From contig NZ_VIRL01000024.1 of the NCBI RefSeq assembly GCF_006874465.1, forward strand, positions 1 through 64,000: a stretch of 64,000 bases of DNA, read 5' to 3'. The position numbers and the translations under genes were made by a program. This DNA comes from Microbispora bryophytorum (GTDB lineage: Bacteria > Actinomycetota > Actinomycetes > Streptosporangiales > Streptosporangiaceae). The notes beneath the pieces were generated by a model. The model had not been told where the DNA came from. It did not search any database and saw nothing but the letters and a program-made list of their open reading frames with translations. Of this stretch, positions 1-7,892 are shown in pieces; the first letter of the stretch is position 1, and every line of letters begins with the position of its first letter.

Positions 1-1
1 C

Positions 2-784
2 ACCTGGTGGCTCTACAAGTGGTACGGCGACATGGCCGGCCGCATGGTCACCACCACGCCGTCCACCCAGACCGGGCTGGACGGCTTCGCCTCCTACGAC
101 GCCACCCGCAAGATCGTCAACGTGGTCGTCGGCAACGAGTCGGGCACCAACACCGTCCGCGTCACCGGCATCGGCGCACTGGGCTCCTCGGTCCGGGTCA
201 CGCTGGAGTCCACGCACACGCCGAACCGCTTCACCTCGGTTCCGGCGGCCACCGCCGTCTCCGACATCGTCTACCGGGTGACCGGCGATCAGCTACTGGT
301 GACGGTGCCGAACATGGCCGCCTCGGACGCCTACCACGTGATCGTCCAGCCGGCCGGCGGGGTGCCGTCCTACCAGCAGCGCTACGAGGCGGAGAACGCG
401 TCGGTCTTCCGCGCCCAGCGGCTGACCGGCTCCAGCGCGTCCGAGGGCGGCTACGTGGGCCGCATCGACAACAGCAACGGTGATCACAGCACCGACAGCT
501 ACGTCGACTTCGTGGTGAACGTGCCCACCGCCCGGACCTACACGATGACCATCGGCTACGCCAACGGCACCGGCGCCACCGCCACCCAGGGCCTGGCCGT
601 GAACGGCGGGTCGTGGAGCACCGTCAGCTACCCGGCCACTTCCGGGTGGGGCCAGTTCGGCGCCACGGTCAGCACCACCGTGAACCTGCGGGCGGGCTAC
701 AACGTCATCCGCCTGGCCAAGGGCTCCCCCGGCTTCTCCGGTGGCACCGGCTACGCCGAGCTGGACCACATCCAGCTCACCTGA
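2..784 (+). CDS. Secreted carbohydrate-active protein, C-terminal part with CBM35 module (5' partial)
   Basis: The reading frame is open from the window edge, so the N-terminus and probably a catalytic domain lie upstream. The first ~115 visible residues begin WWLYKWYGDMAGRMV and continue as beta-rich sequence, as in the C-terminal sandwich that follows a TIM-barrel glycoside hydrolase. After a short proline/glycine linker, residues ~125-260 start YEAEN and end ELDHIQL, the hallmark edges of a CBM35/CBM6-type carbohydrate-binding module. The role is inferred to be binding and cleavage of an extracellular polysaccharide. The enzyme family cannot be named from this fragment. It converges with the vanX-like gene and a strong hairpin separates the two. 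Confidence 0.75.
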   Translation, partial: TWWLYKWYGDMAGRMVTTTPSTQTGLDGFASYDATRKIVNVVVGNESGTNTVRVTGIGALGSSVRVTLESTHTPNRFTSVPAATAVSDIVYRVTGDQLLVTVPNMAASDAYHVIVQPAGGVPSYQQRYEAENASVFRAQRLTGSSASEGGYVGRIDNSNGDHSTDSYVDFVVNVPTARTYTMTIGYANGTGATATQGLAVNGGSWSTVSYPATSGWGQFGATVSTTVNLRAGYNVIRLAKGSPGFSGGTGYAELDHIQLT

Positions 785-800
785 GCCACGCCGCATCACA

Positions 801-830
801 CCGCCCGCGCCGGCACCCCGGCGCGGGCGG
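801..830. terminator. Bidirectional hairpin between convergent genes
   Basis: A perfect 12-bp stem (CCGCCCGCGCCG at 801-812 with its complement at 819-830) encloses a 6-nt loop. It lies between the stops of the CBM35 protein and the minus-strand dipeptidase. There is no U-tract, which is usual for actinomycete terminators. Confidence 0.6.
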
Positions 831-841
831 CCGGGCCGTCC

Positions 842-1534
842 CTACAGCTCGACGGGGCCGTAAACGGCGGCGGGGGCGTGGCGGGTCATGGCCCAGTAGC
901 GGTCGCCGTAGGACCAGTGCCACCACTCGGTCGGGTAGTTGACCAGCCCGGACGCCTCCAGGGCAGCCCGCAGCACGTCGCGGTTGCGCCGCGCCTCGGC
1001 TCCCACGGGGGCGGCGGTGTAGCACGCGCCGCCGCTCTGCTCGGGGGTCGCGTTGACGGCCGTCCCCATGTCGAGCTCCACCCCGTCGCCGTCGCACAGC
1101 GTGAGGTCGACGGCCGCGCCCGCCGTGTGCGGGGCCACCTCGATCGGCGAGACGTACCGGCTCGCGGCGACGTGCAACTCCGCGTCCGACAGCAGGGGGA
1201 ACGTGGTGCGCAACTCGTCCTTGTAGTCCTCGAAGTACTTCGTCTGCAGCGCCGGCGGGCGGTAACCCTCGACCACCACCAGGTTGAATCCGGCGGGCAG
1301 GCGCTCCTGCGCCTCCTCCAGACGGGCGAGCAGGCCCTCGCGCAGGTGGGCGTAGGCCCCGGCGGGGTCGGCGAGCCGCCCGTCCACCCGCAGCCGCCCC
1401 CGTACGTCGCTCAGCTTCTCCCCGCACTCGCGCACGCCGATCGCGGTCACACGGGGGTCGGAGATGAGCACCGGACCTTCGGCGAGGCCGGGTACGGCGA
1501 AGCGATCATGGAGAGATTCGGGCACGTGGATCAA
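842..1534 (-). CDS. vanX-like: VanX-type zinc D-Ala-D-Ala dipeptidase
   Basis: The product hydrolyses D-alanyl-D-alanine. Length is 230 residues against ~200 for VanX. Visible signatures are EGYRP (R92), the zinc motif around H136 and D143 (APHTAGAAVD) and EWWHW (E203, H206), the full catalytic set of the M15D family. The start is a TTG 7 nt after the ROK stop codon, so the pair is probably translationally coupled; the frame stays open upstream only because it shadows the ROK gene. There is no signal peptide, so the enzyme is cytoplasmic. No vanH or vanA ligase lies nearby, so peptidoglycan-peptide recycling is a better guess than glycopeptide resistance. The ROK regulator upstream suggests amino-sugar control. 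Confidence 0.88.
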   Translation of the reverse strand: MIHVPESLHDRFAVPGLAEGPVLISDPRVTAIGVRECGEKLSDVRGRLRVDGRLADPAGAYAHLREGLLARLEEAQERLPAGFNLVVVEGYRPPALQTKYFEDYKDELRTTFPLLSDAELHVAASRYVSPIEVAPHTAGAAVDLTLCDGDGVELDMGTAVNATPEQSGGACYTAAPVGAEARRNRDVLRAALEASGLVNYPTEWWHWSYGDRYWAMTRHAPAAVYGPVEL

Positions 1535-1541
1535 TTTACCG

Positions 1542-2717
1542 TCAAACAGTGTCCGAAAAGACCTCTTCGCGCGCTTGGTCCAGTGCCGCGACGATCGCAC
1601 CCATGAGAACTGGATTGCCCTCCACGCTGGTCGCCACCACCGTGGGACTACTCGGGCACACCCTGGCCACCGCCTCCTCGACGCGCTCCGCGAGGTGAGC
1701 GCCGCCGGCCCTGCCCACGTCACCGCTGAGCACGACGAGCCCCGGGTCGAGGACCACGGAGACCGCCGCGACGCCGACCGCGAGCCGCCCGGCCAGGTCC
1801 TCGACGAAATCCTCGTTGCCGGCGTCGATGGCCGTACGAACCAGGTCCGCCACCTCGGCGTCCCGCATGTCCGGGGTGGCGAGGCCGTGCGAGCGGGCAA
1901 GGTTGCGCAGTGCCTCTCCTCCGACAAGGCGCTGGAAGGAACCGGTCTGCGGCGCGGTGACCGCGCTCGGCAACGGTTCCCCGGGGACGGGCAGCCAGCC
2001 GATCTCGCCCGCGCCGCCGGTGATGCCCCGGTGCAGCCGGCCGCCGAGCATGACGCCGAGGCCCTGGCCGACGCCGGTCCACAGGATCACGAAGTCGTCG
2101 GCGCCCCGGGCGGCGCCGTACGTCTGCTCGGCGAGGGCCGCCAGGTTGACGTCGTTCTCGATGATCACGCATTCGCCGAGCAGGGTGCGCAGCCCGGCCA
2201 GGATGCCGACGTGCCAGGTGGGCAGGTCGACGGAGTAGCGCACGTCGCCGGTGAGCGGATCGACCACTCCGCGCGTGCCGATGACGAAGCAGCGCAGCCG
2301 GGCGAGTTCGATCCCGGCCGTCTCGCAGGCCCGCTGGACGGCCTCGTGGACGATGCCCACGGGATCGCGGGCCTCGCTCGGGTCCACGGTCACCTGGGCG
2401 ACGACCGTGCCGGCGATGTCGGCGACGGCGGCCGTGACGCTGTCCGGCAGCACCTCCAGCCCGGCGACGTACGCGCTGGAGGGGTTGACCCCGTACAGCG
2501 CGGCGTTGGGGCCGCGGCCGCCGGAGCGCTCCCCCGCGGCCGTCACCAGCCCGCGCGTCTCCAGACGGGCCAGGAGTTGGCCGGATGTGACCTTGGACAG
2601 CCCGGTAAGCTCTCCCAACTCGGCTCTGGTCAGCGGGCCTCTGGAGATGAGGAGTTCCAATGCCGCGCGATCGTTGATCTGCCGAAGCAGCCGAGGCGTA
2701 CCCGGTCGTTGAGCCAC
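1542..2717 (-). CDS. ROK-family transcriptional repressor (ROK1)
   Basis: 391 residues. An N-terminal winged helix-turn-helix (~12-62, LTRAELGELTGLSKVTSGQL) is followed by a ROK sugar-kinase fold (~82-390) with GAGEIGWLPV. The cysteine zinc motif CxCGxxGCxE that normally follows GAGEIGH is absent, replaced by a spacer of ~15 residues. The GTG start follows AGGGG at good spacing. It is transcribed with the VanX-like gene and divergently from the sugar ABC transporter, the usual arrangement for a local sugar-responsive repressor. The inverted repeat at 2763-2788 is its likely operator. Streptomyces CsnR, a ROK repressor of chitosan-oligosaccharide transport, is a plausible relative. The effector is not shown by the sequence. 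Confidence 0.9.
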   Translation of the reverse strand: MAQRPGTPRLLRQINDRAALELLISRGPLTRAELGELTGLSKVTSGQLLARLETRGLVTAAGERSGGRGPNAALYGVNPSSAYVAGLEVLPDSVTAAVADIAGTVVAQVTVDPSEARDPVGIVHEAVQRACETAGIELARLRCFVIGTRGVVDPLTGDVRYSVDLPTWHVGILAGLRTLLGECVIIENDVNLAALAEQTYGAARGADDFVILWTGVGQGLGVMLGGRLHRGITGGAGEIGWLPVPGEPLPSAVTAPQTGSFQRLVGGEALRNLARSHGLATPDMRDAEVADLVRTAIDAGNEDFVEDLAGRLAVGVAAVSVVLDPGLVVLSGDVGRAGGAHLAERVEEAVARVCPSSPTVVATSVEGNPVLMGAIVAALDQAREEVFSDTV

Positions 2718-2762
2718 CGGCAGGTTCCCCTCTCGTCACGATCCGCTAACGCGGTCTTTTTT

Positions 2763-2788
2763 ATAAGAAAGTTTCTTGTTAGTTTAGC
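2763..2788. promoter_or_regulatory. Putative ROK operator upstream of the sugar ABC operon
   Basis: The AT-rich intergenic sequence contains AAGAAAGTTTCTT, a perfect 6-1-6 palindrome, within a 26-nt block that matches the block upstream of the second ROK gene (13709-13734) at 18 of 26 positions. It lies between two divergent genes, one encoding a ROK repressor. Binding is inferred. Confidence 0.5.
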
Positions 2789-2933
2789 GCCAGCCAGCCC
2801 GGAGGCAACCGATCAGCCTCGGGACGCCATGAGCGCCGACCGAAAGGAGAGCGCCTTCCAGCAGGTGAGCGGCCCGCCGACACCCCCCACGAGGCGCACC
2901 CCCGACGCGAAGCCGGGAAGGGAGAGACCCATC

Positions 2934-4265
2934 GTGAAGATCGTGAAGATCGCCGTCGCGACTACCGCGACCGCTGCCCTGGCCCTGGGACTCGCCGCTT
3001 GCGGAAGCGACGACTCCGGAAGCACGACCGCCCCGACGGCCTCCGCCGCCGCGAACGGTCCGAAGTTCGCCGGTCAGACTCTTACCGTGTGGCGACTCGG
3101 TGCCCCCACCGACGTCTTCACCAAATACATGGACGACCTGAACGCCAAGTTCAAGGAGCAGACAGGCGCCGAAGCGAAGGTCCAGTGGGTTCCCTGGCCC
3201 GACGCCCAGAAGAAGTGGACCACCGCGCTCGCCGGCGGCGAGGGCCCGGACGTCACCGAGTTCGGCAACGACCAGGTCGCCGCCTGGGTGGCGCAGGACG
3301 CGCTCGCCGACATCACCGACGCCGCGAAGGGCGACCCCGAGCTCCAGCAGATCCCGCAGAACCTGTGGAGCTACGAGACCATCGACGGCAAGATCTACGC
3401 CTTGCCGTGGGGAGGCGGCACCCGCGCCGTGCTCTACCGCAAGGACTGGTTCGACAAGCTCGGCATCGAGGTCCCCAAGACCTGGGACGACCTGGTCGCG
3501 GCGGCCAAGACGATCGTGGACAAGCAGGGCAAGGACGTCGACGGCTTCGCCTTCAACGGCGGCTCCGACGCGAACATGTCGCTGTCGCCGTTCGTCTGGT
3601 CCGCCGGTGGTGACTTCGCCACGTTCGAAGGCGGCAAGTGGGTGGGCCGGCTCACCCAGCCGGCCTTCAAGGAGGGCTTCCAGTTCTACACGGACCTGGT
3701 CGCCAAGGACGGCGTGTCCGGCAAGGGCCGCCTGACGCAGAACTCCGTCGACATCGCCCAGCGCTTCGCCGCCGGCAAGGTCGGCATGTACGTCACCGGC
3801 GGCTGGGACATCGCCGCCATCAAGGAGCAGAGCAAGGGCAAGGTCGACGAGTCGAAGATGGGCTTCTTCTCGCTGCCCGCCAAGGACGGCTCCGGCCCGG
3901 CCCCGGCCTTCCAGGGCGGCAACGACATCGCCGTCTGGAAGGACAGCAAGAACCCCGAGCTCGCCCTCGAGTACGTCAAGCTCGCCGCGGGCAAGGAGTT
4001 CGGCGTCCGGTACGCCAAGGAGGGCGGCCTGCTCCCGCTCTACCCCGACGCGCTCGCGGAGATGGGCGGCGACCCCGCCCAGAAGCCGTTCACGGAGACC
4101 TTCAAGGTCGCCAAGGGCTTCCCGGCCAGCCCCAACTGGGCCGAGGCCAACGACACCAAGGCCGTGCTGCAGAACGCGGCGCGCGAGGTGATCGAGGGCA
4201 AGAAGAGCGTCGACCAGGCTCTGACGGACGCGAACACCGAGCTTGAGACGATTCTCAACCAGTAG
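2934..4265 (+). CDS. Sugar ABC transporter substrate-binding lipoprotein
   Basis: 443 residues. A lipoprotein signal peptide ends in LAAC (Cys23), followed by a Ser/Thr-rich linker and an extracellular-solute-binding family 1 fold (~50-443, with TVWRLGAPTD and the typical WDDLVAAAKTI segment). The chosen GTG follows GGGAGAG; the frame is open far upstream only as antisense to the ROK gene. It is the first gene of a transporter operon, followed after 3 nt by a permease. No ATPase is encoded, so a shared MsiK-type ATPase probably energises import. Amino sugars or chito-oligosaccharides are the inferred substrate from the NagZ-type enzyme downstream and the ROK regulator. Confidence 0.88.
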   Translation: MKIVKIAVATTATAALALGLAACGSDDSGSTTAPTASAAANGPKFAGQTLTVWRLGAPTDVFTKYMDDLNAKFKEQTGAEAKVQWVPWPDAQKKWTTALAGGEGPDVTEFGNDQVAAWVAQDALADITDAAKGDPELQQIPQNLWSYETIDGKIYALPWGGGTRAVLYRKDWFDKLGIEVPKTWDDLVAAAKTIVDKQGKDVDGFAFNGGSDANMSLSPFVWSAGGDFATFEGGKWVGRLTQPAFKEGFQFYTDLVAKDGVSGKGRLTQNSVDIAQRFAAGKVGMYVTGGWDIAAIKEQSKGKVDESKMGFFSLPAKDGSGPAPAFQGGNDIAVWKDSKNPELALEYVKLAAGKEFGVRYAKEGGLLPLYPDALAEMGGDPAQKPFTETFKVAKGFPASPNWAEANDTKAVLQNAAREVIEGKKSVDQALTDANTELETILNQ

Positions 4266-4268
4266 ATC

Positions 4269-5288
4269 ATGACTGACACGTCAACCCTCGCCCGGGGCGG
4301 AGCCGACACCTCCGCCCCGTCGCGGCGCGGTCGCAAGCGGGCGCGCGGATCGGGGCTCCCCCCGAAGGCCGTCCCCTACGTCCTGCTCCTGCCGGGCTTC
4401 CTGGTCATCGCGGTGCTGCTGCTCTACCCGATGTACCAGATGGTCGAGATGTCCTTTCACAAGGTCGGACTCCGCCAGATCAAGGCCGTCAACCCCGCGC
4501 CGGCCGACTTCATCGGCGTGGACAACTACGAGAGCGTCCTGTCCTCGCCCCTGTTCTGGTCGTCGCTGCGCAACACGGTGGTCTTCGCCCTCGTCACCGT
4601 CGCGCTGACGCTCCTCCTCGGGACCCTGGTCGGCCTGCTGCTCAACAAGCTCGGCCCGAAGATGTCGACCTTCGTGGTCGTCGGCATCATGGCCGCCTGG
4701 GCGACCCCGCCCACCGCGCAGGCCATCGTGTGGAAGTGGCTGTTCGACTCCGACGCCGGCGTCGCCAACTGGATGCTGAACCTGCTGCCCGACGGGCTGT
4801 CGCGGCTGCTGTTCGGCCATTCGGACTGGAGCGGCCAGCCCTGGTTCAACGACACCTCCACGCTCTACTTCGTGCTGATCGTCGCCGTGGTGTGGGCGTC
4901 GTTCCCGTTCATCGCGGTGTCCGTGCTCGCCGGCCTGAAGAGCATCCCGTCGGAGCTGTACGAGGCGGCGAAGATGGACGGCTCGGGCGCGGTCACCACG
5001 TTCAGGAGGATCACCTTCCCGCTGCTCAAGCCGGTGTTCTCGGTGCTGGTCGTACTGTCGATCATCTGGGACTTCAAGGTCTTCACCCAGCTCTACCTGC
5101 TGGCGGGCGGCACCACGAACCGGGACGCGTTCAACCTCTCGCTGTGGAGCTACGCCGAGGCGTTCGGCGGCAGCTCCCCGAAGCTGGGGCTCGGCGCCGC
5201 CATCGCGGTCGTGCTGACCGTGATCCTGCTGCTGATCACCCTCGTCTACGTCCGGCAGATCGTGAAGACGGAGGACGACATCCGATGA
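4269..5288 (+). CDS. Sugar ABC transporter permease (MalF type)
   Basis: 339 residues with six predicted membrane segments, beginning around VPYVLLLPGFLVIAVLLLYP. The cytoplasmic EAA loop reads EAAKMDGSGAVTTFRRITFP near residues 232-252 and contacts the ATPase. The gene starts 3 nt after the binding-protein stop and overlaps the next permease by ATGA, so the three are one translational unit. The N-terminal ~35 residues are a Ser/Arg-rich cytoplasmic tail. Confidence 0.9.
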   Translation: MTDTSTLARGGADTSAPSRRGRKRARGSGLPPKAVPYVLLLPGFLVIAVLLLYPMYQMVEMSFHKVGLRQIKAVNPAPADFIGVDNYESVLSSPLFWSSLRNTVVFALVTVALTLLLGTLVGLLLNKLGPKMSTFVVVGIMAAWATPPTAQAIVWKWLFDSDAGVANWMLNLLPDGLSRLLFGHSDWSGQPWFNDTSTLYFVLIVAVVWASFPFIAVSVLAGLKSIPSELYEAAKMDGSGAVTTFRRITFPLLKPVFSVLVVLSIIWDFKVFTQLYLLAGGTTNRDAFNLSLWSYAEAFGGSSPKLGLGAAIAVVLTVILLLITLVYVRQIVKTEDDIR

Positions 5289-6136
5289 ACCCGCTGGCGC
5301 GCAGGAGACTCGGACGGATCGCGCTGAACGCGGCCGGCGTCGCGGTGTTCCTCTTCGCGGTCTTCCCCGTCTACTGGATGGTCGCCACGGCCTTCAAGCC
5401 GAACGACCAGATCTTCACCACGAGCTTCATCCCCTTCCCCAGCCCGCCGTCGCTGGACCACGTGCAGCGGGTCTTCACCAAGGGCGTGGGCGAGCTCCCC
5501 ATCTGGCAGTACCTGCTCAACAGCACGCTCGTGGCACTCAGCGCCGTCGTGCTCGGCGCGGTCTTCGCGCTGCTCGCGGCGACCGCGGTGGCCCGGTTCC
5601 GCTTCCGCTTCCGCACCTCGTTCCTGATCCTGCTGCTGATCGTGCAGATGGTGCCGGCGGAGGCGCTGCTGATCCCGCTGTTCACCATGGTGAAGCGGAT
5701 CGGCCTGTACGACCAGCTGCTCGGCCTGATCGTCGTCAACGTCGGCCTGACGCTGCCGTTCTCCGTCTGGATGCTGCGCACGTTCGTCGCGGCCGTGCCC
5801 AAGGAGCTGGAGGAGGCGGCCTGGATCGACGGCGCCGGCCGGTTCACCACCTTCTGGCGGGTGCTGTTCCCGCTGGTCGCGCCGGGTCTGGTGACGACGA
5901 GCATCTTCGCCTTCATCACCACCTGGAACGAGTTCGTCTTCGCCCTCACCCTGATCAACGACCAGGGCAAGTACACGATGCCGGTCGCCCTGAAGTTCTT
6001 CGTCGGCCAGCGGTCGACCGACTGGGGCGGCATCATGGCCGCCTCCACCCTGATGACCATCCCGGTCCTCGTCTTCTTCCTGCTGGTCCAGCGGCGGATG
6101 GTCTCCGGCCTCGTCGCGGGCGCGGTCAAGGGATAA
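5285..6136 (+). CDS. Sugar ABC transporter permease (MalG type)
   Basis: 283 residues, six predicted membrane segments and an EAA loop (ELEEAAWIDGAGRFTTFWRV). ATG overlaps the upstream stop. The protein ends in AGAVKG, the usual C-terminus of MalG-type permeases. With the preceding permease it forms the heterodimeric membrane channel for the lipoprotein-bound sugar. Confidence 0.9.
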   Translation: MNPLARRRLGRIALNAAGVAVFLFAVFPVYWMVATAFKPNDQIFTTSFIPFPSPPSLDHVQRVFTKGVGELPIWQYLLNSTLVALSAVVLGAVFALLAATAVARFRFRFRTSFLILLLIVQMVPAEALLIPLFTMVKRIGLYDQLLGLIVVNVGLTLPFSVWMLRTFVAAVPKELEEAAWIDGAGRFTTFWRVLFPLVAPGLVTTSIFAFITTWNEFVFALTLINDQGKYTMPVALKFFVGQRSTDWGGIMAASTLMTIPVLVFFLLVQRRMVSGLVAGAVKG

Positions 6137-6160
6137 CCCCACCGCCACCCAGCACCTCCC

Positions 6161-6218
6161 CCTCGTACGGCCACCCTCGTACGGCCCTCGTACGGCCACC
6201 GCGCCAGGTGGCCGTACG
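6161..6218 (+). repeat. Tandem CCTCGTACGGCC repeats with a 12-bp stem-loop
   Basis: Three copies of CCTCGTACGGCC start at 6161, 6175 and 6186. The last runs into a perfect hairpin: CGTACGGCCACC (6189-6200), loop GCGCCA, complement at 6207-6218. It lies between the second permease and the GH3 gene. It could end part of the transcription, stabilise the 3' end of the transporter message, or simply be a repeat prone to slippage. Confidence 0.6.
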
Positions 6219-6270
6219 GGCCCTGCCCGCGCGCCCTCACTCCCACTGCCACCTAAGGAGCGCAGACACC

Positions 6271-7800
6271 ATGTCCGCCAAACGCGACCCCCTGGCGGGG
6301 GGCGCCGACCTGTTCACGCGTACCGGCGACCCGGGCCTGCACCGGCTCGCGGCGGGCGCACTGCTGATCTCGTTCCGGGGCACCACCGCGCCGGACTGGG
6401 TCCTGCGCGGCCTGGAGGGCGGTCTGGGCGGCGTCTGCCTGTTCGGGTTCAACGTCGCGGGCGGCGAACAGGTCGCCGCGCTCAGCGCCCGCCTGAACGA
6501 GGCGGGCCGCCCCGTCGTCTCCCTGGACGAGGAGGGCGGGGACGTCACCCGGCTGGCCTACCACACCGGGAGCGCCTATCCGGGCAACGCCGCGCTCGGC
6601 GCGGTGGACGACGTGGCCCTGACCGAGCGGGTCTACCACGCGATGGCGGCGGACCTGGCGCGGTGCGGGGTGAACCTCGACATGGGCCCGGTGGCCGACG
6701 TCAACACCGCGGACGACAATCCGATCATCGGCACCCGGTCGTTCGGCCCGTCGCCGGACCTCGTGGCACGGCACACGGTCGCGGCCGTACGCGGCCTGCA
6801 GTCGGCGGGGATCGCCGCCTGCGTCAAGCACTTCCCCGGCCACGGCGCCACCCATCAGGACTCCCACCTGGAGATCCCGATCGTGGACGCCTCGCTCGAC
6901 CTGCTGAGAGAGCGTGAGCTGATCCCCTTCCTCGCGGCGATCGAGGCCGGAGCGAAGTCGATCATGACGGCGCACGTGGCCGTTCCCGAGCTGACCGGCG
7001 ACCTGCCCGCCACGCTCAGCGCCCGGGCGCTCACCTGGCTGCTGCGCCGCGAGCTGGGCTACGACGGCGTCGTGCTCACCGACGCCCTCGACATGCACGC
7101 GATCAGCGAGAACGTGGGGCTGGCGGAGGGCGCGGTGCTGGCCCTGGCCGCGGGCGCCGACCTGCTGTGCCTCGGGCCGCTGCCCACGGCGGAGGACGTA
7201 CGGGGCATGGTGGACCACATCGTGGACGCCGTCGCCGAGGGCAGACTCCCGGCCGAGCGGCTGGAAGAGGCCGCCGGGCGGGTGGAGCGGCTGCGCGACT
7301 GGTTCGCCGGCGCGCACCTGTCGTCGGGGAACGGGCCGGCCGGGGAGGTCGCGGAGGGCGACGTCGTCGGCCTCCGCGCCGCCCGGCGCGCCGTGTCGCT
7401 GACGGGCTCGGCGGGGCCGCTGGCCGACCCGTTCGTGGTCGAGATCGACACACCGCCGACGATCGCGGTGGGCGAGGTGCCCTGGGGGGTCGCGCCGTGG
7501 CTGCCGGAGGCCGAGATCGTCCGGGTCAGGCCGGTGGAGGCCGACGCCGGGGCGCTGCTCGGCCGGGCCCGGGAGCGTTCGCTGATCGTGGTGGTCAAGG
7601 ACGCCCACCGCCACCCGGGCAGTCGCCGGCTGATCTCGGAGCTGCTCGCCGCCCGCCCGGACGCCGTCGTGGTGGAGATGGGCCTGCCGATCTGGCGGCC
7701 GGAGGCGGGGGCCTACATCGCGACGTACGGCGCGGCCCGCCCCAACGCCCAGGCCGCGGTGGAGCTGCTGAGCGATGGCCCCTCGGTGGCGGGGCTGTAG
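6271..7800 (+). CDS. nagZ-like: GH3 beta-N-acetylglucosaminidase, NagZ type
   Basis: 509 residues. The GH3 TIM barrel (~20-350) carries the NagZ signature KHFPGHG (K186-H187) and DSH (D197/H199, the acid/base dyad of NagZ enzymes), with LTDALDM placing the nucleophile at D271. The C-terminal ~150 residues are the extra alpha/beta domain seen in two-domain NagZ proteins. There is no signal peptide, so it is cytoplasmic and would release GlcNAc from imported chito-oligosaccharides or muropeptides. The ATG follows AAGGAG at 6255-6260. It is the last gene of the ABC operon. Confidence 0.88.
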   Translation: MSAKRDPLAGGADLFTRTGDPGLHRLAAGALLISFRGTTAPDWVLRGLEGGLGGVCLFGFNVAGGEQVAALSARLNEAGRPVVSLDEEGGDVTRLAYHTGSAYPGNAALGAVDDVALTERVYHAMAADLARCGVNLDMGPVADVNTADDNPIIGTRSFGPSPDLVARHTVAAVRGLQSAGIAACVKHFPGHGATHQDSHLEIPIVDASLDLLRERELIPFLAAIEAGAKSIMTAHVAVPELTGDLPATLSARALTWLLRRELGYDGVVLTDALDMHAISENVGLAEGAVLALAAGADLLCLGPLPTAEDVRGMVDHIVDAVAEGRLPAERLEEAAGRVERLRDWFAGAHLSSGNGPAGEVAEGDVVGLRAARRAVSLTGSAGPLADPFVVEIDTPPTIAVGEVPWGVAPWLPEAEIVRVRPVEADAGALLGRARERSLIVVVKDAHRHPGSRRLISELLAARPDAVVVEMGLPIWRPEAGAYIATYGAARPNAQAAVELLSDGPSVAGL

Positions 7801-7805
7801 AAGAC

Positions 7806-7837
7806 GGGGCCGACCGGCCCATCGGCCGGTCGGCCCC
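7806..7837. terminator. Strong bidirectional terminator hairpin
   Basis: A perfect 14-bp stem (GGGGCCGACCGGCC at 7806-7819, complement at 7824-7837) with a 4-nt loop starts 5 nt after the GH3 stop. It faces the convergent cupredoxin gene. Confidence 0.75.
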
Positions 7838-7892
7838 TGTTCACTACGGTGGCGTCACCGGTACACACACCGTGATCGCCACGCGGCCCCGG

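Noticed and set aside
842-1534. Glycopeptide-resistance cassette
   Set aside because: Only a VanX-like gene is present; no vanH, vanA ligase or vanRS is seen in the window.
1464-2933. Very long N-terminal extension of the sugar-binding lipoprotein frame
   Set aside because: It is antisense to the ROK and VanX-like genes. The lipoprotein signal peptide and ribosome-binding site place the start at 2934.
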